The position numbers and the translations under genes are program-made. DNA of 33,341 nucleotides from Planctomycetota bacterium (GTDB lineage Bacteria > Planctomycetota > Phycisphaerae > Tepidisphaerales > Tepidisphaeraceae): positions 1 through 33,341 of the forward strand of contig JBCDKH010000016.1 of assembly GCA_038746835.1 (NCBI GenBank). Direction: 5' to 3'. This document shows, piece by piece, positions 1 through 10,200 of this stretch (position 1 is the stretch's first letter; each line of letters starts with the position of its first letter). Below the pieces are notes generated by a model that ran no database searches, was not told the DNA's origin, and saw only the letters and a list, made by a program, of their open reading frames with translations.

Positions 1-103
1 CACCAATGGGTCAAGCGGAGCGGTCACAAAGGTCTTTCGACCTCACGACGCTGCGTCAAGATTGGGTAAAGGTGCCCGCGCGGTGCGGATGCGGAAACCC
101 CGA

Positions 104-109
104 TAGACT
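104..109 (+). promoter_or_regulatory. Candidate -10 element of the ABC ATPase gene
   Basis: A TAGACT hexamer ends 20 bases before the ATG at 130. The leader between them is C-rich and has no Shine-Dalgarno, so a transcript starting about 7 bases downstream would carry a leader of only about 14 bases. I see no convincing -35. Support comes mainly from similar TA-N3-T hexamers before other genes in this window. Confidence 0.3.
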
Positions 110-129
110 CGCCCGCCCCCCCTCTCCCC

Positions 130-1167
130 ATGACGCCCGTCCGACTCGACCACGTCACCAAACGCTTCGGCGAGACCGTCGCCCTCGACGCGACCAGCCT
201 CACCATCGACGCCGGCGAACTCTTCTTCCTCCTCGGCCCGTCCGGCTGTGGCAAGAGCACGCTCCTCCGCCTCATCGCCGGGCTCCACGAACCCACCGAC
301 GGCCGCATCTACTTCGGCGAGCAGGACGTGACCGGCCTCGGCACCGAAAAGCGCAACGCTGTCATGTGCTTCCAGAGCTACGCCCTCTGGCCTCACATGT
401 CCGTCCGCGACAACGTGAAGTTCGGCCTCGACGTCAAAGGCACCACCGGCGACGCCAAGCGACAGAAGATCGACGAGGCGCTCGAGCTGGTCCGCATGAC
501 CGAGTACGCCGACCGCAAGCCCAACCAACTCTCCGGCGGCCAGCAGCAACGTGTCGCGCTCGCGCGGGCGATCGCGGTCGAGCCGGACGTGCTGCTGCTC
601 GACGAGCCGCTGTCGAATCTGGATGCCAAGCTGCGTCACGAGATGCGCAGCGAAATCCGCCGCATCTGCAAGACCAGCGGCCTGACGACGGTGTACGTCA
701 CGCACGACCAGAAGGAGGCGCTGAGCGTCGCCGACCGGATCGCGGTGCTGAAGGACGGCAGGGTCATGCAGGTCGGCAGCCCGGGCGACCTCTACCACCA
801 CCCGGCGACGGCGTTCGTCGCGGACTTCGTCGGGCACACGAACCTGCTCGATGGTGACGTGGCCGACGGCGTGTCGGTCGAGACGGCCATCGGCAGGCTT
901 TCGACGCGGCAGACGGACCTGACGGGCAAGGTGAAGGTCAGCATCCGCCCGGAGCAGATGTCGCTGGTCTCCGACGCAGCCGCGGCGAACAAGCTGACGG
1001 GCGTCGCGAAGTCGACGACGTTCCTGGGCGAAGCGAGCGAGCACGACGTCGAGGTGGCGGGTCGGATGCTCCGCGCCGTCGCCGCGCCGCCCCGGTTTGA
1101 TGTGAAGGAAGGGGACAGCGTGACGCTGGCTTTTGATGCGGAGGACGTTGCGGTGTTGCCAGGGTGA
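130..1167 (+). CDS. ABC transporter ATP-binding protein, sugar (MalK/UgpC-like) type
   Basis: ATPase subunit of an importer, probably for sugars or glycerol-phosphate-like substrates; it would act as a dimer on the cytoplasmic face of the membrane. All nucleotide-binding motifs are present: Walker A GPSGCGKST (residues 36-44), Q-loop Gln82, signature LSGGQ (134-138), Walker B LLLDEP with Asp158/Glu159, D-loop NLDA and H-loop His192. Residues from about 235 to the end form a C-terminal extension typical of MalK-type OB/TOBE domains, including the RPEQM segment. The length of 345 residues is normal for the family. The ATG at 130 gives the family N-terminus. No permease or binding protein lies downstream, so these are either upstream of the window or the ATPase is shared by several importers. 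The substrate cannot be read from the sequence. Confidence 0.88.
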   Translation: MTPVRLDHVTKRFGETVALDATSLTIDAGELFFLLGPSGCGKSTLLRLIAGLHEPTDGRIYFGEQDVTGLGTEKRNAVMCFQSYALWPHMSVRDNVKFGLDVKGTTGDAKRQKIDEALELVRMTEYADRKPNQLSGGQQQRVALARAIAVEPDVLLLDEPLSNLDAKLRHEMRSEIRRICKTSGLTTVYVTHDQKEALSVADRIAVLKDGRVMQVGSPGDLYHHPATAFVADFVGHTNLLDGDVADGVSVETAIGRLSTRQTDLTGKVKVSIRPEQMSLVSDAAAANKLTGVAKSTTFLGEASEHDVEVAGRMLRAVAAPPRFDVKEGDSVTLAFDAEDVAVLPG

Positions 1168-1190
1168 GGGGCCCGAATTGTCGAACCCGG

Positions 1191-1274
1191 ACCCGAAGCT
1201 TCCGCTTCGGCGTTCTATTTGTTTCACACTCGTATCTTGGCTCGCATGACGACGCCGAAGCGGAAGCTTCGGGT
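1191..1274. repeat. Pair of inverted REP-like hairpins, left flank of RAYT gene
   Basis: The 22-base element ACCCGAAGCTTCCGCTTCGGCG lies at 1191-1212 and its exact reverse complement at 1253-1274. Each unit folds by itself (7-bp stem CCGAAGC/GCTTCGG, TTCC loop), and the two units are also complementary to each other, as in a BIME. The pair lies between the ABC gene stop and the 3' end of the transposase-like gene and could also stop transcription. Confidence 0.85.
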
Positions 1275-1278
1275 CCTT

Positions 1279-1821
1279 TCAGTCGCAATCAATCTGCAGA
1301 ATGCTTTCATCACCCCATATAGCAGCATCGCGCTCCTGCTTACAAACGATGTATGCGAAGCAAGCCTTCAGGTGCGAGAGATCGGTAACGGGCTTGGGGC
1401 TACAGCTCGAACTCCAGAGCCTTCCTGGCAGATAACTTTTCATCTCGAAGCTGCTGCCTATCTTGATGCCGCCCACGGTACGACGGACGTCTGCATAGTT
1501 GCCGGGATGGCGTAGTAGCAGGTGCGCGTGTGCGTCACCGACGCTCACCGAAGCGAGACTGACTTCTCGGCGAATGGCAGCGTCCCGGATCGCTTCAAGC
1601 GTCTTTGCCCGAAGACCTTCAGGAATTAGCACGGGTGGTGACGCACGTGACTTCGCGTAGCGGTGCAGTCCCGCATGCTCACCTGCAGGGGGCGGCGTTT
1701 TGTAGTCGCCACTCGAATGGACGCGGTGATCGTGATCGCGAAAGCCACGTGGGTCTCCGGGAAGCCAGCTGCAATGGGTGCCAAGGACGACGTGCCACCA
1801 GTTTCGGAACGGTGGTTTCAC
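1279..1821 (-). CDS. REP-associated IS200/HUH-type transposase-like protein (RAYT candidate)
   Basis: 180-residue protein, read from a GTG at 1821. It matches a planctomycete group of IS200-like (Y1_Tnp fold) proteins that I recall: an early SWLPGDPRGF segment, a YKTPPP/LHRYA region, the metal-binding HUH pair in DAHAHLLL (His-x-His), then GRLW...GC..KPV and YIV. The expected role is cutting single-stranded DNA at hairpins and so mobilising REP elements. Support from context is strong: paired REP hairpins lie immediately on both sides (1191-1274 and 1845-1897), the arrangement known as a REPtron. The catalytic tyrosine cannot be assigned with certainty; Tyr residues are present between the HUH motif and the C-terminus. 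It could be active or a domesticated, non-mobile copy. The reading frame is intact. Confidence 0.68.
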   Translation of the reverse strand: MKPPFRNWWHVVLGTHCSWLPGDPRGFRDHDHRVHSSGDYKTPPPAGEHAGLHRYAKSRASPPVLIPEGLRAKTLEAIRDAAIRREVSLASVSVGDAHAHLLLRHPGNYADVRRTVGGIKIGSSFEMKSYLPGRLWSSSCSPKPVTDLSHLKACFAYIVCKQERDAAIWGDESILQIDCD

Positions 1822-1844
1822 GGTTGCGAAGAATGTGAATGTGT

Positions 1845-1897
1845 CGCCGAAGCGGGAGCTTCGGGTTGTCGGAGGACCCGAAGCTTCCGCTTCGGCG
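1845..1897. repeat. Pair of inverted REP-like hairpins, right flank of RAYT gene
   Basis: Third and fourth copies of the REP unit: CGCCGAAGCGGGAGCTTCGGGT at 1845-1866 (one base different from the copies at the left flank) and ACCCGAAGCTTCCGCTTCGGCG at 1876-1897. They are in inverted orientation, only 9 bases apart, and lie between the transposase-like gene start and the gatA stop codon. Confidence 0.85.
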
Positions 1898-1905
1898 TCG
1901 GGAGG

Positions 1906-3390
1906 TCAGTCAAACACAGGGCGCTTGGTATGAAAGTCGGTGACGGACTCGAAAAGCCGTCCGGCTTGAAGCATCTTGGATTCAGCAAAAGCCGGTCCGA
2001 TCAGATGCAAACCGATGGGCAGCGGCTTCTCACCTGAGGTGAAGCCGCACGGCACACTCATCGAGCAGTTGCCGGCGATGTTGCTGGTGACGGTGAAGAC
2101 GTCGCACAGGTACATGCTCAGCGGGTCGGCCGCCTTCTCGCCGACCTTGAAAGCCGGGAAAGGGCTCGTCGGGCTGGCGATGACGTCGCACTTCTGGAAC
2201 GCCTGCTCGAAGTCTTGTGCAATTCGAGTCCGGACCTTGAGGGCCGTGTTGTAATACGCGTCGTAGTAGCCGCTGGAAAGGGCGTACGTGCCGATCATGA
2301 TGCGGCGTTTGACCTCGGGGCCGAAGCCTTCTTCGCGGCTCTTGCTGAAGAGCTCGATGATGTCCTGGACCGGTTCGCTGGTGCGATGGCCGAAGTGGAC
2401 GCCGTCGTAGCGGGCGAGGTTGCTGGAGGCCTCGCACGGCGCGATGACGTAGTAGGCGGCGATGCCGTACTCGGTGTGCGGCAGGCTGACGTCGACCACC
2501 TCGGCCCCGTGTTCCTGTAAGACGGCAAGCGCCGCGTCGAATGCGGCTTGGACTTCCGGATCGACACCGCCGGACTGCTCGGCGGCGGAGGTGAACTCCT
2601 TGGCGATGCCGATGCGGAGCCCCTTGGCACTGCCCGCCTGAACGAGCTTCTCGGCCTCGGCGACGAAGTCGGGCACCTCGACGGGCGCGGAGGTCGAGTC
2701 GAGAGGGTCGTGGCCGCAGAGAACGTTGAGCAGCAGGGCGGCGTCGCTGACGGTCCAGGCGAACGGGCCGATCTGATCGAGCGAGCTGGCGAAGGCGACG
2801 AGGCCGTAGCGGCTGACTCGGCCGTAGGTGGGCTTGATGCCGACGGTGCCGCAGAGGCTGGCGGGTTGTCGGATGGAGCCGCCGGTGTCGGAGCCGATGC
2901 TGCCGACGCAGAATCCTGCCGCCAGTGCTGCTGCCGAGCCTCCTGAGCTGCCGCCTGGCACGCGATCGGTGTCCCACGGGTTCCGCGTCGAGCCGAAGGC
3001 GGAGTTCTCGGTCGACGAGCCCATGGCGAACTCATCGAGGTTCGTCTTCCCGACGATGACGGCCCCGGCCTCTTCGAGCTTGCGGATGGCGGTGGCGTCG
3101 TAGGGGCTCTTGAAGTGCTCGAGCATCTTGCTGGAGCAGGTCGTGGTGCCCCAGCTGGTGCACAGGTTGTCCTTCACCGCGATCGGCACGCCCGCCAGCG
3201 GCCCGGTGACGCTCCCCGCATCGACATTGGCCGCTCGACGCAGCGCCCGCTGCGCGTCGGTAGAGACGAAGGCCTTGATGTCCTGGTCGTGCTGATCGAT
3301 CGCCGCCAGCGCCGCCCGCACGAGCTCATCGCTGGAGACGTCCTTGGCCCGAATGGCGTCACGAGCGGCGAGAAGGGAAGGAAGAGGCAT
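1906..3390 (-). CDS. gatA: Asp-tRNA(Asn)/Glu-tRNA(Gln) amidotransferase subunit A
   Basis: Amidase subunit of the GatCAB complex, which releases ammonia from glutamine and passes it to mischarged Glu-tRNA(Gln) or Asp-tRNA(Asn). The 494-residue protein has the amidase-signature triad Lys73 (VKDNL), cis-Ser148 ([11 protein letters not shown]) and nucleophile Ser172 ([12 protein letters not shown]). Length and motif spacing match bacterial GatA. I chose the ATG at 3388-3390 (protein [10 protein letters not shown]); the frame stays open upstream to 3468, but those codons lie in the inverted repeat 3402-3505 and do not resemble GatA. gatC is just upstream on the same strand; gatB is not in the window. 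The 3' end abuts the REP pair at 1845-1897. Confidence 0.95.
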   Translation of the reverse strand: MPLPSLLAARDAIRAKDVSSDELVRAALAAIDQHDQDIKAFVSTDAQRALRRAANVDAGSVTGPLAGVPIAVKDNLCTSWGTTTCSSKMLEHFKSPYDATAIRKLEEAGAVIVGKTNLDEFAMGSSTENSAFGSTRNPWDTDRVPGGSSGGSAAALAAGFCVGSIGSDTGGSIRQPASLCGTVGIKPTYGRVSRYGLVAFASSLDQIGPFAWTVSDAALLLNVLCGHDPLDSTSAPVEVPDFVAEAEKLVQAGSAKGLRIGIAKEFTSAAEQSGGVDPEVQAAFDAALAVLQEHGAEVVDVSLPHTEYGIAAYYVIAPCEASSNLARYDGVHFGHRTSEPVQDIIELFSKSREEGFGPEVKRRIMIGTYALSSGYYDAYYNTALKVRTRIAQDFEQAFQKCDVIASPTSPFPAFKVGEKAADPLSMYLCDVFTVTSNIAGNCSMSVPCGFTSGEKPLPIGLHLIGPAFAESKMLQAGRLFESVTDFHTKRPVFD

Positions 3391-3401
3391 GGTGATCGCA
3401 G

Positions 3402-3505
3402 AAAGCTTGAAGGAGGAAGCTTGAAGCCTGAAGAGCCGAGCGTCGTTGCGGCAAACAACCGCACCCATCCGACCTTCAAGCTTCAGGCTTCACCCTTCAA
3501 GCTTT
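3402..3505. repeat. Inverted repeat (AAAGCTTGAAG family), copy 1, between gatC and gatA
   Basis: A 32-base left arm (3402-3433) starts AAAGCTTGAAG and ends GAAGCCTGAAG. A complementary right arm (CTTCAGGCTTC...CTTCAAGCTTT, ending 3505) follows after a spacer of about 45 bases. The element fills most of the 129-base gap between gatC and gatA and may attenuate transcription or alter mRNA stability in the operon. A second copy lies at 26559-26637; the left arms agree at 29 of 32 positions. Confidence 0.8.
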
Positions 3506-3519
3506 CCGGCCATCAGGCT

Positions 3520-3843
3520 TTACCCCGCCGAGTCTTCGTCGCCGCCGAGGACTTTGGGGACCTTGAAGAAGGGCGGGTCGCTATCGGGGGCGTTGCGGAG
3601 GACCTGGTCGACGGTGAGCGGGTCGCCGACGGCGTCTTGGCGGAGCACGTTGGTCAGGTCGGCCGCGTGGGCGGTGGGATCGACACCGGCGACGTCGACC
3701 TCGCGGATTTTGGCGATGTAGCCCAGGATCCCACCGAGCTGCTCGGCGTAGGGGTGGATGGCCTCGTCAGCGGGGGCCAAGCGGGCGAGCTTGGCGACGT
3801 GCCGGACATCGTCATCGGTAATGGCGGGCGAGGCGTCGGCCAT
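3520..3843 (-). CDS. gatC: Asp-tRNA(Asn)/Glu-tRNA(Gln) amidotransferase subunit C
   Basis: Small scaffold subunit that wraps around GatA and GatB and stabilises the transamidosome. The 107-residue protein has the normal GatC pattern: N-terminal ITDDDVRHVAKLARL helix, a middle helix with LGGIL..I..IREVDVAGVDP, and the C-terminal LRQDAVGDPLT.D.VL.NAP followed by FF.VPKVL. The ATG at 3841-3843 gives the family N-terminus; the frame is open further upstream, but that part is low-complexity and unlike GatC. No clear Shine-Dalgarno is seen. It is the first gene of a gatC-gatA unit on the minus strand, separated from gatA by an inverted repeat. Confidence 0.93.
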   Translation of the reverse strand: MADASPAITDDDVRHVAKLARLAPADEAIHPYAEQLGGILGYIAKIREVDVAGVDPTAHAADLTNVLRQDAVGDPLTVDQVLRNAPDSDPPFFKVPKVLGGDEDSAG

Positions 3844-3985
3844 GGGACCAGTTTTAGGCGTGGGCGCGGTGGACGGGATGGGCGGAGTGGATGAGTGGGC
3901 GTTGTGGGGTCTTGCGACTTGAGCCGGCTGGGGCGTTGGGGCGGTTATGGGGCGGTCTGAGGGGCTTTGGCTGGGGCGTCTGGCA

Positions 3986-4013
3986 TTGACAGGCGCGGCG
4001 GCCAAGGTACAAA
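3986..4013 (+). promoter_or_regulatory. Candidate sigma70-type promoter of the giant surface-protein gene
   Basis: A perfect TTGACA (3986-3991), a 16-base spacer and TACAAA (4008-4013). This is the best consensus promoter I found in the window. Transcription would begin near 4020 and give a leader of about 255 bases before the ATG at 4276, containing the foldable segment at 4034-4185. The rest of the gap between gatC (3843) and 3986 is G-rich on the plus strand and shows no gene. Confidence 0.5.
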
Positions 4014-4033
4014 GGCGGGTCCGTCGGCCGGTC

Positions 4034-4185
4034 CGATGGGGCGTTGGAACTTCAGCGGGAACCTCCCGCGGGGTGACGCGTCCCAGAAGAGGCCGCCGAG
4101 GCTGCTGCAGAAGCCCGTGCCGCCGCCGGTGCCCAGTCACCGGACCCCGCCAGGCACTTCGAAAAGGGCTCTGCAACCCCATTCG
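4034..4185 (+). ncRNA. Candidate structured RNA or 5' leader, family unknown
   Basis: About 150 bases between a good promoter and the giant gene can fold into a nested structure. A closing helix pairs 4036-4041 (ATGGGG) with 4177-4182 (CCCCAT). A hairpin pairs 4055-4060 with 4064-4069. A long arm pairs GCAG/AGCCC (4107-4116, one bulged A) with GGGCTCTGC (4166-4174), then GTGCC (4117-4121) with GGCAC (4153-4157), then CCGGTG (4126-4131) with CACCGG (4138-4143). I cannot match it to SRP RNA, 6S, tmRNA, RNase P RNA or a riboswitch I know. It could be a regulatory leader or an independent small RNA; GC-rich DNA also folds by chance. Confidence 0.3.
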
Positions 4186-4275
4186 CGGCAGGCTTCCACC
4201 ACCCTGCCCTCCGGCACCTTCGCCTCCACCGGCCACGCCGCCCCAAGAGGCCTTCACGCCAGCTCCACCGCCACC

Positions 4276-7200
4276 ATGTCGACGCCTCAGGATCTGTCTC
4301 GCTCGGCCCGTGTTCGTCCCATCGCATCCGTCCGGCGTCGGCTCGCCCGCGCGGTCCGTCGCGTGACTTTGGATCTCACCGGCCCGCACTCCTCCGCCGC
4401 TGGGCGCGCTGCGCTCATCGAGCGGCTCGAGGTGCGTCGCCAGCTGACGACGCTGTTTCCAGGCGACACCTTCATCTACTCCTCGTTTGACAACGAATCG
4501 CTGCCGGAAGACGCCGACGACTTCATCCCCGTCGAGTTCCGGGTCGAAGGTGACGCGGGGACCACCGTCGATGTCTTTGGCTCCACCGTGAGTGGTCAGC
4601 TCAGTGACCTCTCTGGGGTCATCGTCCGATCATCCACGGGCGAGATCATCAACGAGCGTGGCGGCCTTGGCGGCCGGATCGGTGCCCTGCCGCTGGTCCC
4701 AGACGAGCTTCTGTTCTTCTCCGAGTTCGGGACCATCCAGAACTACAGCGCTTCCGATCTCATCGGCTTCGACGTGGGCAGCGACATTCGCCTCGCGCCA
4801 CAATCGGCCCTTGCAGTGTCGAGCCTGGCGACCAACACCAACGGCGACACCTTCGGCCTGCAGCTTTCCGACGATGATGGCCTGGGTGGGCCACGCCTCG
4901 ATCTGCTCATCTTCAACACCGATCGCACCGACTTCGATCCGCTCGCTGAAATCTTCGGGATCGGCGACGCCAGCCGGACCCCAGGAAACCCCGGTTTCGA
5001 TCCTGTGGATCGCGGCAATGTCGGTGATGCGATCTTCGTCACCGACCTGCGCGACGACGTCATCGCAGCCGCCAATGCCGCTCCCGAGCTCGATCCCACG
5101 GCGCTCGACCCGATGGCGGACCCATTAGCGCTAGACGACGTCGTCTCGATTTTCGGGGCCGACTTCCGGTCGACCGATCCCGACACGCTGGTCGCCGGCA
5201 TCGTCATCAACACGCTCCGACCGGATCCCGACGGCGACGACGAAGACGGCCCGGCCACCGCAGAGGTCAACGTCCCCGCCTTCTTCGAGATCGACATCTC
5301 CGACCTGACGGCTCCCGTCGTCAGCTATCTCGGCAGCGGCTTCTCCGCGGAACAAGGCCAAGACGCCGACGATCTGCAGGCCGAGATCACCGCCTTCACG
5401 TTTGTCGAGAACGGGCTCGACGAGATGGGCGACCCGATCGCGGACAGCCTGCTTCTGCACGGCACCTTCCGTGATCGGACAGGTGAGGGCGGCGAAGCGA
5501 CGGCCGTCCGTGCGACCACGGGCGTCGTCCTTACCGACGGTGCGACAGGCACCTCGTTCGTGTCGCAGGCGGGCATTCGCGAGGTTGTGCTTTTCGAGGA
5601 AGTCGTTGCGGTCACGAGCCTCGAGTACCGGCCGACGGACGGACTCGTCTACGCACTGAGCGAGCCAGGCGACGATCAGCAGTTCTTCAATTTCGATCCC
5701 AACTTCAACCCTGAAAACGAAGACGAGCTGCCAAACTTCGTTGGCGGTGTTGCCGGTTCGTCTGATGAAGACGACATCCGCGGCGAGATGCTCGACTCGC
5801 TCACCTTCGATCCGACGCTGTTCGATCCGCTGCTCGACGACGGCGACGGCATTCCCGAGGCCGGTGAGATTGGGACATTCCTCAGCTTCGATTCCGAAAC
5901 TGACGAACTGCTTCAGATCGACGTCCGACCCCGCGGTGTTGGTGGTGCGTTGTCGATCTACAGCGTCGTTGTCAACGACGGCACGCTCGACACGATCATT
6001 GCCGTCCAGCCGATCGAGTTCGAAGACGACGACGACACCGAAATCAATGAAGAGGCCGATGTGGCTTTGACGTCGACCACCATCGACCGTCTGGGCTTCA
6101 CAGGGACGTCTGGCACACTCTCGTTCTACGGCGACGATTCTTCGGCGGTCTCGCCGGATGGCAGTGGCCTGCTGTTCCTCGGCCTGAAGTACGTCGTGAC
6201 GCCGGAAATGGGCGATCCGTTCGTTCAATCGGTCGCCAGCCTCGATCCCGAAGACGGAACCGAAGGCACCAGCCTCTTCACCGGCCCGCTCTTCGATGGT
6301 GAGATTCGGCCCGGCCTGTACGTGGAGGACTCGTCACTCGGCGTGTTCAACTTCGCCGGAACGGTGACCGGCAATGTCCGCATTGAGGGTGCTCTGGGTG
6401 AGTTTGTCGCCGGACAGATTCTGACGGGCAACGCGCTTGGCAATTTCACGTCAACCGCGTCGAACACCGTGTTCGAGTCAGCGCCCGTCTACCAGGAGCA
6501 GAACTTCGCCGTCTTCGGCGATGTCGACAACATCGTCAGCATCGGTTCGATCGGCGACAATGAGGTCGGCGGAGCCATCGACTTCTCAGAGGTCGGTGCA
6601 CCCGACAGTCAAGCGTTCTCCAGCGGGACCGACATCGCCATCGCCGGACGGGTCGGTGCGATTCGCAGCACCGTCGGCAGCGTCTCGGCCACCATCGAAG
6701 TCGTCGGCGACGTCGAGCCCGAGGACGGCTTCATCGCGCCGACGCTCTTCAAGACAGGGCGCGACGTCTACCAGGAACTTGAGCTCCAGGTTCAGCCCGA
6801 CGGCGACAACATCGGGCAGCTCTTCCAGCAAGGCGAGGTCATCACCGGGTCGTTCTTCAACGATTCCTTCACGACGTTCGAGCCCGTCGGTGCGCGGCCC
6901 GACGGAACCCTGACCATTCAGGGCCTCATCGACACCACCTCGACCAGCGCCGCATTCGACGACTTTGTCGACTACTTCGGCGTCGGCTTGGTCGCGGGAC
7001 AAACCGTCACGGTGGACCTCGACTTCTTCGGGAATCCGCTCGCCGTCGGCATCTTCGATCCCGACGGTCGGCTTGTCGCGACGGACTTTGAGGACAACCG
7101 CCCCTTGGACGTCCTGGGCGCGCCCTTCCAGTTCACGACCAAGACGGCGGGCAACTACCGCATCGCGATCGGCTACGCCGCCGCACCGGGCTTCAACGAC

Positions 7201-10200
7201 GGTGCAGGTCTCAACGGTCTCATCGTCACCGGATTCTCCCCGTACGAGCTGAACCTCGAGGGTCTGGGCGACATGAGCGTCGGCGGCATCGTCGCAGCTC
7301 AGCGCATCTACGCGGGTCGCCAGCTCGGCACCGTTTTCTTCTCGAAGGCCAACGTGTTCGACGGCGTCTTCGACACCATTCGCATCCGGCAGGACGACCT
7401 GGGCATCGTCGACGCCAGGAACGAATCCTTCACCGAGGTAGGAATCCTGCGTGTGACGCAAGGCAACCTTCGCCACCTCGGTGGAAGTGGCGTCGGCGGC
7501 CAGGACGTCGGGCCTCTGCTCGATACCCGCGATGCCAACGTTCGCGTCGGCTTCAGCATCGGTCGAGTCGAGGCGACCGGTGTCGCAGGCGATGCCGCGT
7601 TCTACGGCGGCGATGTGTTCCTCAACTTCACTGGCGTCACCACGTTCACCGGCGAGATCGACCTCACCCAAGTTGCCGCCGGCGATGACATTCAGGTCAT
7701 TGAGGCCGAACGAGACGTCTTCGGCAACTTCATCACTGGCCGCGGCATCGGTTCGATCGCTGCGGGTCGGAATTGGGGCAACGAGAACCTTGGCATTCTC
7801 TCCCGAATCTTCGTCAACGTCGACGACATCAACGACGACGGCTTCGTCGATCTGCTCAGTGTCGGCGGTGATGTCGGCGGCGGCGACACGACCGCAGGCG
7901 GCGGTGTCATCGTCGGCGGCCCGGCAATCGACGTCGGGACCAACGGCAACTTCCGCTACTTCGATGTCGGTGAGAACGCCTCGGTCCTTCGCGACCCCCA
8001 GTTCGGTACCTTCCCGACCAACCAGTACCAGGAAGTGCCGCTCGGTGAGAGCTTCGAGTACACCGACGACTCCGGTACACGCGTCCGCATCTCGACGGAA
8101 GAAGGCGAGCCGGATCCCGCCTTTGACATCACCTTCAACCCCTTCGACATCCCGATCGTCGGTGCCGGCCAGCTCGAGGTGCTCACCTACCCGGTGCGTA
8201 GCGGTGGCAGCATTCTCGTCAACGTCCGTTCGACACGTAGCGTCGGCGTTCAAACGCTTGATCGTGGGCAACGCGCAACCGCCGAGGTCGGCAACATCTT
8301 CCTCACCGGAACCAATGGCAGGCCGGTCCTGTTCGAGGTCGACAACGACGATCCCGGCTTCGACGACGTCGACCAGACCGTGGTCTTCGGCGCGGCCCAG
8401 GACCTGCCATTCGACTTCAACAACCCGAATGCCGACCTGAGTCCGTTCGACGATTACGAGGTTCGCCTCGCCGGGCGAAATGTCGACGTTTTCGGCGTCA
8501 ATCAGACCGGTGGCGGCGACGGACGCGTGACGCGGATCGTGAACGATTCGGACGGTGAAGTTCTCGACACGCGACTGACCAGCGTCGGGCTCATTCAGGC
8601 CGAACGGGTCGGCATTGCTGAAACGCGTGGATTTGCCGACCTTCAAGTTGCCCAGCCTCTCCTGGCCGGCAACTTCCCGTTCGATCAGAACCCCCACATC
8701 ATCGCGGTGGAAGGTAGCATCGGCAGCATCGTCGCCGACACGGTCGGCAACGTCTTTGCCGGTGTCGATCTGGGCATCGGCGTGACCGAGGGTGTCACCT
8801 TCCTCGCTGGCGCCGTCGAGGATGGTTTCGACGACGCGGCTGGTGACGGGATCAACAGCCAGCTCTTCGTAACTGCCGACGGCGACGTCGATGAGTTCGC
8901 GTTTGCCCGCATCGGCGAGCCGCGCGGCGTGATCGGCTCGATCCGTGCCGACGCGTTCGGTGGCGGACGATTCGAGCGAGACCAGTTCGGCTTCGGCCGA
9001 GACGACGAGTTCCGGTTCGAAGGCATCGCCGGCCCGATCGTCGCAGCGACGCCGGGCACGCCCGAGTCCCAGGGCGAGATTCGTTTCGTCGACATCGGCG
9101 AAGGCATCGCCGACGACGGCAGCGGCACGATCTCCGGCGGCGGTCTCTATGCCGAGACCTTCATCCTTACCGTCTTTGGTGACGAGGGCGCGAACATCTA
9201 TGGCGACATTGTCGCCAACGAGGTCAATCGCGTCACACTCAACGGCGGATCGCTCATCGGGGCCGACATCCTTCAGGCCGAGATCGCCGAAGGTGGAACG
9301 ATCGGCCAGATCGACTTCGGACTCGCCCGCGAGTTCGATCCGACGGCGACCGTCGTCTTTGAGTTCGCTGACACGGAGAACAACCCGGTCTTTGAGGTCG
9401 ACCTGATCGAACTCAACGGCGGTGGCATCATCGGCTCGCAGGTGCAAGGCTCTGACGTCGACCGAGTTGTCGTCAACGACGGCTACGGCATTCTGCGAAG
9501 CAACGTCTCCGCCATCCTTGATGACTCAGTCGTCAACAGGGTCTCTGTCGATGGCCTTGGCATCCGCAACTCGCAGATGACGGCTGGCCTGAATATTGGC
9601 AGCATCTCGGCTTCGGGCGACCAGACGCCGATCGACGTGAGCCAGTTCGATTCGACTGTTCGGCTGTCTGATCAGGGGTTCACGTTCAGCCCGTTCGACG
9701 GACGCCAGATTAATGGTGCAAACGATCTCCGGGTGGCCATCGGTCTTCCCGCCGATGTCAACATTCGGCCCGTGGTCACGGCCGACGGCGTGATCGAGAA
9801 CCTCATCCTCACCGCCTCGCGAGACCTCTCGTCCTACTCAGCCTCGGTCTCACGCAGCAACCCGAACACGATTTCGGTGCTGCCTGGATTCGAAGACGAC
9901 ACCGCCGCCATCGGCACGGGCAGTCTCGCGAGTGAGGCCTTCCCGAACACCGTTTCGGTCGGTCGCAATATCAGCGACTACGACGTCGACGACTTCCTCG
10001 GCTTCCGCAGTGTCTCGGGTGAGATCAATCGACTCGACGCGTCGGATGAGGTCACGAACGCTCTGTTCCGAGTTTCGGGTCGAATCCAGGACACGCGCGT
10101 CGGCGGACTATTCAACAGCAACGCAACGCTGCGAGCTGAAGGCCCCGACGGCAGCATCGGCCGGGTGCAGGCTGGCGAGCTGCTCGGCACGGTGCGGGCT

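Noticed and set aside
3391-3468. Longer GatA beginning at 3468
   Set aside because: The extra 26 codons lie within the inverted repeat and do not resemble GatA N-termini.
4034-4185. SRP RNA, 6S RNA, tmRNA or RNase P RNA
   Set aside because: None of the conserved sequence motifs of these RNAs (for example the SRP GGAAG/AGCAGCC apical region, or the tmRNA tRNA-like ends) is present on either strand.
3967-4275. N-terminal extension of the giant protein by 103 codons
   Set aside because: It would start upstream of the -35/-10 and run through the foldable leader; the residues are low-complexity and unlike exported planctomycete N-termini, which begin shortly before the ERLE-x-RR motif.
6586-9447. 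953-codon open frame on the minus strand inside the giant gene
   Set aside because: It is the reverse strand of a GC-rich, Asp/Val-rich gene; the deduced protein has no recognisable domain, while the plus-strand protein has a signature, a PPC-like domain and its own promoter and terminator.
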